Assembly (NCBI GenBank): GCA_021776755.1
Contig: JAJFFI010000214.1
Location: 1 to 11,560, forward strand
Direction: 5' to 3'
DNA: 11,560 bases
DNA from: Alphaproteobacteria bacterium
GTDB lineage: Bacteria > Pseudomonadota > Alphaproteobacteria > JAJFFI01
In this document: one piece after another, positions 1-5,802 of the stretch
Numbering within the stretch: position 1 is the stretch's first letter
How the letters are laid out: every line of letters starts with the position of its first letter
Translations under genes and position numbers: made by a program
The notes under the pieces: model-generated
Databases searched by the model: none
What the model was told of the DNA's origin: nothing
What the model saw: the letters and a program-made list of their open reading frames with translations, nothing else

Positions 1-357
1 CGGTCGGCCACTGTCGCCGTGGAAAAGGGCCGTCATGACATGGCCCCCGAGATCCTTGCCGGTTGCATCCTCGATCAGGATGTTGGCGACGGACGCGACC
101 GCCCCGATGACGCCGCCGAACAACCCGCCGCCGAGAAGCCGAGGCGCAAAACCGATCTCATCCCCGGTCAGTTCGCGGTAGAGCACCGAGACCACGGGCA
201 GATGCTGCAGCGGATTGACCACATCGACAAGATCGTCGAATCCAAAACCGTCCGATCCCCAGAGCGAAAACGGTTTGCCGTCCGGCCGTTTTGGCGGCGG
301 CGGATCGGCCCGATACTGCTGCTCGGTCATTCCGAGAGGTATTTCGCCCATGCGCAT
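1..357 (-). CDS. Conserved hypothetical protein (C-terminus beyond window)
   Basis: An open frame runs leftwards from an ATG at 357 off the window edge, giving 119 codons with no stop. A second ATG lies at 351. I prefer 357 because AAGGA sits at 370-366 on the minus strand, eight bases upstream. The N-terminus is polar and proline-rich (PPPPKRPDGKPF, then a short SLWGSDGF segment). A more hydrophobic part follows, containing VNPLQHLPVVSVLYRELTGD, then APRLLGGGLFGG, a small-residue-rich segment (GVIGAVASVANILIEDATGKDLGG) and HVMTALF. This pattern looks like a small alphaproteobacterial family without known function that I recall only in outline. The glycine-rich stretch could be membrane-associated, but it is interrupted by charged residues, so no transmembrane call is made. 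It is transcribed divergently from the dehydrogenase operon. I am confident that it is a gene; its role is unknown. Confidence 0.75.
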   Translation of the reverse strand, partial: MRMGEIPLGMTEQQYRADPPPPKRPDGKPFSLWGSDGFGFDDLVDVVNPLQHLPVVSVLYRELTGDEIGFAPRLLGGGLFGGVIGAVASVANILIEDATGKDLGGHVMTALFHGDSGRP

Positions 358-576
358 GGCGTTCGTCCTTCTTTGCGGCCGGCTCTTCCCGCGATTCGGC
401 GGTTTTCCGGCGTCCGCTCCGCCAGCGCTGCAAGTCCCGCGCCAAACCGGCGGCCCGCCAACCGCAGAAAACCGCGCGGTTACCCGTGAATTCGCTGTAT
501 TTCGGGACTGTCCGGCAAAATTTGCCCGGCAAACCGGGCGCTTGGCGCTGTTGCCGTGCGCGACTAAGGTCCGGCC
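358..576. promoter_or_regulatory. Divergent intergenic region with overlapping inverted repeats
   Basis: This 219-base region separates two divergently transcribed genes and must carry promoters for both, although no convincing -35/-10 pair stands out. Close to the plus-strand operon are two inverted repeats that share bases. GGCAAAATTTGCC (514-526) is a 13-base dyad with a central A. GCCCGGCAAACCGGGC (524-539) is a perfect 6-base stem with a four-base loop. Neither is followed by a T-run, so an operator or 5' leader structure is more likely than a terminator. Short frames crossing this region have no coding character and are treated as noise. The region is probably regulatory, but the exact sites are not established. 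Confidence 0.45.
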
Positions 577-1572
577 ATGACCGATCCCGCTAATCCGCCC
601 CGCGCGTTCTGGATCACCGCACCCGGCACCGGAGAAATCCGGGCGGCCGATCCCGGGCCTGCCGACGGAAATACCGCCACGGTCCGCACGCTCTGGTCGG
701 GCATCAGCCGGGGAACCGAGCGGGTTGTCTTTGCCGGCGCCGTGCCCGAGAGCGAATACGCGCGCATGCGGGCGCCGTTTCAGGAGGGCGAGTTCCCGGG
801 GCCCGTGAAATACGGCTACCTGAATGTCGGCGAGGTGCTTGAAGGGCCCGATGGGCTTGCCGGTAATACCGTCTTTTCCCTGTTTCCGCATCAGGACTGG
901 TTCCGGATTTCGCCGGACAGTCTCTTCCCATTGCCAGACGGTGTGCCGCCGCGGCGGGGTGTGCTGGCGGCGCAGATGGAAACCGCGGTCAATGCTGTCT
1001 GGGATGCCGACCCTGAAACCGCCGACACTGTGGCCGTGATCGGCGCCGGTCCGGTCGGATTGCTCACAGCCTGGCGGGCTGCCAGGTCCAGCCGCGCGAA
1101 AGTGGTCGTGATCGATCAGGAGTCGTCAAGGGCGGAACCGGTCGCCGCACTCGGACTTGATTTCATGACGCCGGACAGAGCTGTCGCCGACCTGTCGGAG
1201 ACGGCGCGTATCGTGCTCCATGCCACCGGAAACCCCGCGGGTCTCGATCTAGCCTTCAAGCTCGCCGCGTTCGAAGCGCGTGTGATTGAGCTCAGCTGGT
1301 ATGGCGACCAGCCCGTGCCGGTTGCCCTCGGGGGGGCGTTTCACAGCCGGCGGCTGTCGCTTGTTTCAAGCCAGGTTGGGCATGTCGCGGGCCCCAAGCG
1401 CGGGGACTACAGCCGCCGCGAGCGGCTGGCGCTGGCCGTCTCCCTGCTGGACGACCCGGCCCTCGATGTGCTCTTGACCGGAGAGACCGCATTCGACGAC
1501 ATGCCGGCGGAAATGCCGTATATCCTGAACGGGCCCGCGCCCGGTTTGTGTCACACCATCCGCTATCCGTGA
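577..1572 (+). CDS. Zinc-independent MDR-family dehydrogenase/reductase
   Basis: This 331-residue protein belongs to the medium-chain dehydrogenase/reductase superfamily, whose members use NAD(P)(H) in the cytoplasm. The N-terminal half is a catalytic-type domain with LWSGISRGTE (39-48) and KYGYLNVGEV (78-87). The Rossmann half begins at about residue 150 with VAVIGAGPVG, whose GxGxxG is at 156-161. A later ELSWYGDQPV, GGAFHSRRL and SSQVG block is typical of a BchC/threonine-dehydrogenase-like branch. The usual catalytic zinc cysteine is replaced in SGISRGTE, the GHE motif reads GYL, and the four-cysteine structural zinc lobe is absent, so the enzyme appears zinc-free. The ATG at 577 has an AAGG about eight bases upstream. 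The gene is the first of the operon and its stop is six bases before the PTPS-like gene. Fold assignment is firm; the substrate is unknown, presumably an intermediate made or used by the neighbouring enzymes. Confidence 0.88.
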   Translation: MTDPANPPRAFWITAPGTGEIRAADPGPADGNTATVRTLWSGISRGTERVVFAGAVPESEYARMRAPFQEGEFPGPVKYGYLNVGEVLEGPDGLAGNTVFSLFPHQDWFRISPDSLFPLPDGVPPRRGVLAAQMETAVNAVWDADPETADTVAVIGAGPVGLLTAWRAARSSRAKVVVIDQESSRAEPVAALGLDFMTPDRAVADLSETARIVLHATGNPAGLDLAFKLAAFEARVIELSWYGDQPVPVALGGAFHSRRLSLVSSQVGHVAGPKRGDYSRRERLALAVSLLDDPALDVLLTGETAFDDMPAEMPYILNGPAPGLCHTIRYP

Positions 1573-1578
1573 GGCGCC

Positions 1579-2046
1579 ATGTACAGCTTGTCCGTCCGCA
1601 GTCATGTGATGATCGCCCACAGTTTTCGGGGCGAGGTCTTCGGCCCGGCGCAGGGCCTTCACGGCGCGACCTATGTCGTCGATGCGGCGTTCCATCGCGC
1701 CGCTCTTGATGACGACGGTTTGGTCATTGATATCGGTATCGCGACGAAAATTCTCGACGAGATTCTGGCACCGGTCAATTATCAGAACCTCGACGAGCTG
1801 CCGCAGTTCAAGGGCCGGAACACGACGACCGAATTTCTCGCCGCCTGGATTCACGGGGCGCTGGCCGGGCGGCTCGCGGCCGAGGGCCTTGGCGCGGCCG
1901 ACGGCGGGCCGGAGTCGCTGTCGATCAAGCTGCATGAGTCGCACGTTGCCTGGGCACGCTTCGAAGGGCCGAACACACCGGACGCCTCCAGCATGGTGCG
2001 GGCCGGAACGCCGGCCGGGGCGCCCGACGGAGCGAGGGGGGCCTGA
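1579..2046 (+). CDS. 6-pyruvoyl-tetrahydropterin synthase-like protein, catalytic residues diverged
   Basis: This 155-residue protein matches the PTPS/QueD (6-carboxytetrahydropterin synthase) family in order and spacing. It shows AHSFRGEVFG (13-22), GLHGATYVVD (26-35), VIDIGIATKIL (49-59), NYQNLDELP (67-75), NTTTEFLAAWI (81-91) and HESHVAWARFE (119-129). Family enzymes bind zinc through three histidines and use a Cys, Asp and His for catalysis. Here H14 and H28 remain, but the LHGH histidine is A30. The Cys before it is absent (PAQG), and the LDHRYLND segment reads VNYQNLDE, so the Asp-His pair is gone. H119 and H122 may supply replacement ligands. The last 25 or so residues are a low-complexity Ala/Gly/Pro tail. 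The start is ATG 1579, with GAGG overlapping the previous stop, suggesting translational coupling. Family is likely; the usual reaction is doubtful. Confidence 0.85.
   Translation: MYSLSVRSHVMIAHSFRGEVFGPAQGLHGATYVVDAAFHRAALDDDGLVIDIGIATKILDEILAPVNYQNLDELPQFKGRNTTTEFLAAWIHGALAGRLAAEGLGAADGGPESLSIKLHESHVAWARFEGPNTPDASSMVRAGTPAGAPDGARGA
2034..2041 (+). promoter_or_regulatory. Ribosome binding site for the CTG-started glycosyltransferase
   Basis: GAGGGGGG lies inside the last codons of the PTPS-like gene and six bases before a CTG at 2048. In that reading frame no ATG, GTG or TTG is near, while homology to GT4 proteins should begin at about this point (LHVVLPGS, the first beta strand). The strong, well-spaced site is the main reason for choosing CTG 2048 as the start. 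Confidence 0.5.
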
Positions 2047-2047
2047 G

Positions 2048-3127
2048 CTGTCGCGCCGACTCCATGTCGTCCTGCCCGGATCGATTACCCGCAAGACCGG
2101 CGGCACGATTTATGACCGCAATGTCACCGACCGGCTTCCCGCGCTTGGCTGGCAGGTGGTGCTGCATGAATTGCCTGGCGCGTTCCCGATCCCCGATACG
2201 GCGGCTGAAACCGGTATCCGCAATGCGCTTGCGTCAATTCCGGCGGATGAGGCACTTCTGATCGATGGCCTCGCCCTGCCCGCCATGGCCGCTCCGTTGG
2301 CGGCAGCAAGACGCCGCGATTTTGCCGTGCTGTGCCACCATCCGGTGGCGCTCGAAACCGGCTGGGACGCGGCAACGCTGACGTGGCTGGAAGATGCCGA
2401 GCGGTCGGCCTTTCCGAAGGCCCGGCTGGTAGTCAGTCCGAGCCACCGCACCCTGGAAGACCTCGCGAACATGGGAATAGCGATCGCCCGCAGCGCCGTT
2501 GCCGCGCCCGGCAGCGAGCCGGTCCGCGTGCCGGTCCCGGACCGGGTGTTTCCGAAGAGCCACCCGGCGCAACTGCTCTGTGTCGCCAACCTGATGCCGC
2601 GCAAGGGCCACGACATCCTGCTCGAGGCGTTGTCCGAACTGGGAGATCTCGACTGGCGTCTCGACTGCGTGGGCGCCGCCGATCCCGACTCCGAATGGCC
2701 GGCGGCCCTCAAGGCGCTCTGCGAGACACACGGGATTTGCGGCCGGGTGCAATTCTGCGGGGTGCTGGATGATGCGGCGCTGGCAGACAAATACCGGAAC
2801 GCCGACCTCTTCGTCCTCGCGTCGCGGCACGAAGGCTACGGCATGGTGTTCGCCGAGGCGGTCCGCTGGCACCTGCCGGTGATTGCGGCGGAAAGCGGCG
2901 CTGTGCGGGAGGCGGCGCCGGACGCGGCAACGCGCTTTGTGCGGCCCGGCGATCCCGAAGCGCTGGCCGCGGCACTTCGCGACGCTCTCTCGAACCGGAA
3001 GGTCTACGACAGGCTCGCGGCCGGATCGCGGACCGCCGCGGCGTCCCTGCCAGGCTGGGACGACACCGCCGCCGCGGTGCATGCCGCGCTGTCCGAAATA
3101 TGGCCCCGCCGGGAAGCCACGTCATGA
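2048..3127 (+). CDS. GT4-type (GT-B fold) glycosyltransferase
   Basis: From CTG 2048 this is 359 residues, normal for a GT4 enzyme, which transfers a sugar from a nucleotide donor to an acceptor in the cytoplasm. The N-terminal Rossmann domain opens with LHVVLPGSITRKTGGTIYD, a GG loop typical of the family, and includes HHPVALETGWD. The C-terminal donor domain contains LLCVANLMPRKGHDILLEAL and VLASRHEGYGMVFAEA, where E262 and E270 form the EX7E signature, followed by PVIAAESGAVREAA. The frame is open far upstream, with an in-frame ATG at 1934. That start would add 38 residues of arginine- and proline-rich, non-homologous sequence translated out of frame through the PTPS-like gene, so I reject it. 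The stop overlaps the next ATG (ATGA at 3124-3127). Family is firm; sugar and acceptor are unknown. A pterin-like acceptor is suggested only by context. Confidence 0.87.
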   Translation: MSRRLHVVLPGSITRKTGGTIYDRNVTDRLPALGWQVVLHELPGAFPIPDTAAETGIRNALASIPADEALLIDGLALPAMAAPLAAARRRDFAVLCHHPVALETGWDAATLTWLEDAERSAFPKARLVVSPSHRTLEDLANMGIAIARSAVAAPGSEPVRVPVPDRVFPKSHPAQLLCVANLMPRKGHDILLEALSELGDLDWRLDCVGAADPDSEWPAALKALCETHGICGRVQFCGVLDDAALADKYRNADLFVLASRHEGYGMVFAEAVRWHLPVIAAESGAVREAAPDAATRFVRPGDPEALAAALRDALSNRKVYDRLAAGSRTAAASLPGWDDTAAAVHAALSEIWPRREATS

Positions 3128-3951
3128 GCGGCTTCGATTCGGACTGGCTGGACGCGCGCGCGGTGGTTGACGAGGCTGCGCGCTCGGACGCGCTGGCCGC
3201 GCGATTTCTCGGCGCCGTGCAGGCGCGGTCACCCGTCATTGCCGATCTCGGGTGCGGCACCGGGAATAATGCCGTGTTCCTGGAAGGGGTCGCGAAGACA
3301 CTCGCGGTGTGGCGACTCATCGACGGCGACGCGGAGCTGCTGACGGTTGCTCGAGGCCGCAATCCGGGCGCCCGCGCCGAGACGCGCCTGGCTGATTTGT
3401 CGGATCCGGAGGCGCTCGCCGCGGCACTCGAAGGCGCCGCTGCGGTGACCTGTAGCGCCCTGCTCGATCTGGTGTCAAAACAATGGCTTATGGCGCTGAC
3501 CGGGCTTGTTGCAAGCGCCCGCATTCCGGTGCTCGCGGCGCTCACCTATGACGGGCGCATGGAGTTCACGCCGGCGCATCCGGCAGATGCCGCCGTCACG
3601 GCAGCCTTCAACCGGCATCAACAAGGCGACAAGGGTTTTGGCCCATCGCTTGGACCGACGGCGCCAGCGGCGTTCGAAGCCCTGCTGGTGCGCGCGGGTT
3701 TCGACGTTGAATCGGTGGCGTCCGACTGGCACCTCGACGCCGCGGCAGGGGGTGCTGCCGTTCTCGCGCCGCTGATCGATGGTATCGCGGAGGCCGCGGC
3801 GGACGCGGGCGAGGCAGAGGCGGCGGACATATGGTACAGAGGCCGCCAGGGAGACCTTGAGAAATCCCGGCTCCAGGCCACCATCGGGCATCGGGATATT
3901 CTCGGGATTTCATCACCCCGATCTGCCCCTGAGGGAGAGGATCTCGCATGA
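3124..3951 (+). CDS. Class I SAM-dependent methyltransferase
   Basis: This is 275 residues from ATG 3124. The SAM-binding motif I is clear: VIADLGCGTGNN, with D41 and the GCGTG glycines. LIDGDAELL (the acidic end of strand 2) and LADLSDPEALAAAL follow. VTCSALLDLVSKQWL is the usual post-IV region, in which a substrate-contacting Asp is common. An in-frame ATG at 3100 exists, but it adds only eight residues from within the glycosyltransferase tail. ATG 3124 overlaps the upstream stop and has GGGAAG about eight bases before it. The end again overlaps the next gene by four bases. The C-terminal 40 residues are charged and give no hint of a partner. The methyl acceptor is unknown; the operon suggests tailoring of the same small molecule that the glycosyltransferase modifies. 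Confidence 0.87.
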   Translation: MSGFDSDWLDARAVVDEAARSDALAARFLGAVQARSPVIADLGCGTGNNAVFLEGVAKTLAVWRLIDGDAELLTVARGRNPGARAETRLADLSDPEALAAALEGAAAVTCSALLDLVSKQWLMALTGLVASARIPVLAALTYDGRMEFTPAHPADAAVTAAFNRHQQGDKGFGPSLGPTAPAAFEALLVRAGFDVESVASDWHLDAAAGGAAVLAPLIDGIAEAAADAGEAEAADIWYRGRQGDLEKSRLQATIGHRDILGISSPRSAPEGEDLA

Positions 3952-4823
3952 CCGCCGTCTATCGCAATTTCAGCCAGGCCGAACTCGACGCCGAATACAA
4001 CAACCGCGCCCTGGTGCCAGACCATGAAGCGGTCATGGCGGTCTGGGCCCGACAGAGCGAAACGGCGGCGGCGCGGGCGGATGCCACTCTCAATGTCTCT
4101 TATAGCGATAATAAATCCCATAAACTGGATATTTTTCCTGTAAACGAGAAAAATCCTGCCCGGACACTGGTTTTTATCCATGGCGGCTATTGGCAGGCCC
4201 TCGATCATTCCGTGTTTCGGTTCCCGGCGGGCGCGGTTAATGACGCCGGGATGACCTATGTCTCACTGGGATATCCGCTGGCGCCGGGTGTCACGGTGGA
4301 TGAAATTGTCGACAGCGTCCGCAGCGGCCTCGGCTGGATTTGGCGGAACGGGAAGGACCACGGGATCGATCCCGGTGAGATCCACATCGCCGGTCACTCG
4401 GCGGGCGGTCATCTGGTCGCGATGATGATGGGGACGGTCTGGCCCGCGGTGGCAAGCGACCTTCCCGCGGATCTGGTGAAATCCGGCACGGCAATAAGCG
4501 GACTTTACGATCTCGAGCCCATCCGGTTGAGCTACCTCAACGAAGCCCTCGGGCTCGATGCGGAGGCAGCATCGCGAAACAGCCCGGTGAATCATCCGCC
4601 GCCACCGGAGCGCGGGCCGCTGCTCGCGGTTGTCGGGGGCGATGAGTCTGCTGAGTTTCATCGCCAGCAGGAGGATTATCTGGCGCTGCTCGAGGGTCAC
4701 GGCGCCAACGCCATCGGGTTTGTCCTGCCGGGCGCCAATCATTTCACGATCGTCAACCAGTTGGCCGACCCCGACAGCACGGTTTTGGGTGCAATCACGG
4801 CTATGGTGTTCGGTGACAAATAA
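3948..4823 (+). CDS. Alpha/beta hydrolase, kynurenine-formamidase-like esterase
   Basis: This 291-residue serine hydrolase has the whole catalytic set. HGGYW (78-82) gives the oxyanion-hole loop, GHSAGG (149-154) carries nucleophile Ser151, VVGGDES carries Asp232, and GANHFT carries His265. The N-terminal block EYNNRALVPDH (16-26) is characteristic of bacterial N-formylkynurenine formamidase-like and related esterases. No signal peptide is seen, so the enzyme should be cytoplasmic. It starts at ATG 3948 inside the methyltransferase stop and ends the five-gene operon, followed by a terminator. The coding DNA at about 4097-4160 is conspicuously AT-rich compared with its surroundings. No other tryptophan-catabolism gene is in the window, so a role within the operon (deacylation or deformylation of an intermediate) is at least as likely as kynurenine metabolism. 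Fold and triad are firm; the substrate is not. Confidence 0.87.
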   Translation: MTAVYRNFSQAELDAEYNNRALVPDHEAVMAVWARQSETAAARADATLNVSYSDNKSHKLDIFPVNEKNPARTLVFIHGGYWQALDHSVFRFPAGAVNDAGMTYVSLGYPLAPGVTVDEIVDSVRSGLGWIWRNGKDHGIDPGEIHIAGHSAGGHLVAMMMGTVWPAVASDLPADLVKSGTAISGLYDLEPIRLSYLNEALGLDAEAASRNSPVNHPPPPERGPLLAVVGGDESAEFHRQQEDYLALLEGHGANAIGFVLPGANHFTIVNQLADPDSTVLGAITAMVFGDK

Positions 4824-4837
4824 CGGCGCCCGCCCTG

Positions 4838-4874
4838 AATAGCCGTTTCGGCGGCGCGCGAAAGCGGCTATTTT
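4838..4874 (+). terminator. Intrinsic terminator after the hydrolase gene
   Basis: AATAGCCG at 4838-4845 pairs with CGGCTATT at 4865-4872. Inside this, TTTCG (4846-4850) pairs with CGAAA (4859-4863), with one bulged G at 4864. The loop is eight bases, and the stem ends in a TTTT at 4871-4874. It begins 15 bases after the stop at 4823 and is well placed to end the five-gene operon. The T-run is short, so efficiency is uncertain. Confidence 0.6.
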
Positions 4875-4888
4875 GGAATGTGCGTTCC
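4873..4888 (+). promoter_or_regulatory. Possible promoter/operator dyad ahead of the response regulator
   Basis: GGAA (4875-4878) and TTCC (4885-4888) form a short dyad directly after the terminator, about 65 bases before the regulator start. TTGGAA at 4873-4878 could be a -35 element, with TATCTC at 4894-4899 as a weak -10 at 15-base spacing. These are weak matches. The region must contain a promoter if the terminator works. Confidence 0.25.
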
Positions 4889-4952
4889 GACAGTATCTCA
4901 ATTCCGGCGCGCAGCAGGACAGCAATGAACCTCACAGGGACGGCCTTCACCC

Positions 4953-5651
4953 ATGAGCGCAGTCAAGAAAATCCTTCTGGTCGACGACGACAATGACTTG
5001 CGGACGTCGCTCGCCGAGCAGCTTCAGCTGCACGAGGAATTCGTGACCGAGGAAGCCGACACCGGCGCCGGCGGCCTGGAAAAAGCCAAGTCGGACTATT
5101 ACGACGTGATTCTGCTCGATGTCGGGTTGCCCGATCTCGACGGGCGCGAGGTGTGCCGCCTGATGCGCCGGAACGAAGTAAAGTCACCGATCATCATGCT
5201 GACGGCATCCGACACCGAGGCCGACCAGATCCTCGGACTGGACTCCGGCGCCAACGATTATGTGACCAAGCCGTTCAAGCTCGGCGTGCTGCTCGCCCGC
5301 CTTCGTGCCCAGATGCGCCAGCACGAGCAGAGCGAGGACGCGGTGTTTACCATCGACCGCTATTCCTTCCGCCCGGCGAACAAGCAGCTCGTCGATACCG
5401 AGACCGACAAGCGCATCCGGCTGACGGAAAAGGAAACCGCGATCCTGAAGTATCTCTACCGGGCGGGCAACAAGGTGGTGGCGCGGGACAAGTTGCTGAA
5501 CGAAGTCTGGGGCTACAACGCCGGCGTCACGACCCACACGCTCGAGACCCACGTCTACCGCCTGCGCCAGAAACTTGAACGCGACCCGTCCAACGCGGAA
5601 ATACTGGTGACCGAGCCCGGCGGCTACCGGCTCGCAGCCCAGCAGGCCTGA
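4953..5651 (+). CDS. OmpR/PhoB-family response regulator
   Basis: This 232-residue two-component regulator has an intact receiver domain (about 5-120): acidic D11, D12 and D13, phospho-acceptor D56 in ILLDVGLPDLDG, T84 in IIMLTAS, and K106 in YVTKPF. The C-terminal winged-helix domain (about 150-228) has RLTEKETAILKYLYRAG and a recognition region GVTTHTLETHVYRLRQKLE, ending in the wing TEPGGYRL. It is expected to bind DNA as a dimer after phosphorylation. No histidine kinase gene is adjacent, so it is an orphan within this window. The ATG at 4953 is the natural start for the receiver, but the only purine-rich stretch (AGGGA) is rather far upstream, so translation initiation may be weak. The gene has its own intergenic region after a terminator. 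Target genes cannot be read from the sequence. Confidence 0.93.
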   Translation: MSAVKKILLVDDDNDLRTSLAEQLQLHEEFVTEEADTGAGGLEKAKSDYYDVILLDVGLPDLDGREVCRLMRRNEVKSPIIMLTASDTEADQILGLDSGANDYVTKPFKLGVLLARLRAQMRQHEQSEDAVFTIDRYSFRPANKQLVDTETDKRIRLTEKETAILKYLYRAGNKVVARDKLLNEVWGYNAGVTTHTLETHVYRLRQKLERDPSNAEILVTEPGGYRLAAQQA

Positions 5652-5663
5652 TCGACGGAAGGT

Positions 5664-5738
5664 CCGGCGCCGGATCGCCGGCCCGCCCGGGAATATTCAA
5701 GCGAGTGATGTCAGTCACTGCCGCGCGGGTCCGCGGCA
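5664..5738. promoter_or_regulatory. Cluster of inverted repeats between regulator and MBL genes
   Basis: The 151-base gap holds three dyads. CCGGCGCCGG (5664-5673) is perfectly palindromic. AGTGA/TCACT (5704-5708 and 5715-5719) is a short spaced dyad. TGCCGCG/CGCGGCA (5719-5725 and 5732-5738) is a seven-base stem with a six-base loop. The last is followed by AAGTAATCTTCTT, which has scattered Ts but no true T-run. It could be a weak terminator for the regulator, a leader structure of the MBL gene, or regulator binding sites. No promoter is convincing. Confidence 0.35.
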
Positions 5739-5790
5739 AGTAATCTTCTTGGCATGATGCCGGGAGAACGGTTCCGGCACCGGCTTTTCT

Positions 5791-5800
5791 GGGGAGGAAA
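5791..5800 (+). promoter_or_regulatory. Strong ribosome binding site deciding a GTG start
   Basis: GGGGAGGAAA ends two bases before GTG 5803, with the AGGA core four bases from it. This close, near-consensus site supports GTG 5803 as the start of the MBL protein. No in-frame ATG lies nearby. Confidence 0.7.
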
Positions 5801-5802
5801 TC

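Noticed and set aside
19..593. Several 100-156 codon frames on both strands at the left edge.
   Set aside because: They cross the supported minus-strand gene (1-357) and the intergenic region in other frames, and have low-complexity Arg/Ala/Pro composition with no ribosome binding site or motif.
1673..2047. Upstream extension of the glycosyltransferase frame, with in-frame ATGs at 1673 and 1934.
   Set aside because: It runs through the PTPS-like gene in another frame and encodes Arg/Pro/Ser-rich sequence without family features. The conserved GT4 N-terminus starts only after 2048.
1366..3082. Long minus-strand frames (226-282 codons) opposite the dehydrogenase, PTPS-like and glycosyltransferase genes.
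   Set aside because: They are antisense shadows: no domain motifs, no plausible start sites, and the plus-strand genes are clearly identified.
3948..4823. Assigning the hydrolase as kynB (kynurenine formamidase).
   Set aside because: The N-terminal motif fits, but no tryptophan-catabolism gene is nearby and the gene is locked into a different operon, so a specific symbol is not justified.
5661..5690. CCGGCGCCGG palindrome as an intrinsic terminator of the response regulator.
   Set aside because: There is no T-run after it, and a 10-base perfect palindrome leaves only a short stem once a loop is allowed. GC-only palindromes of this kind are common in such DNA.
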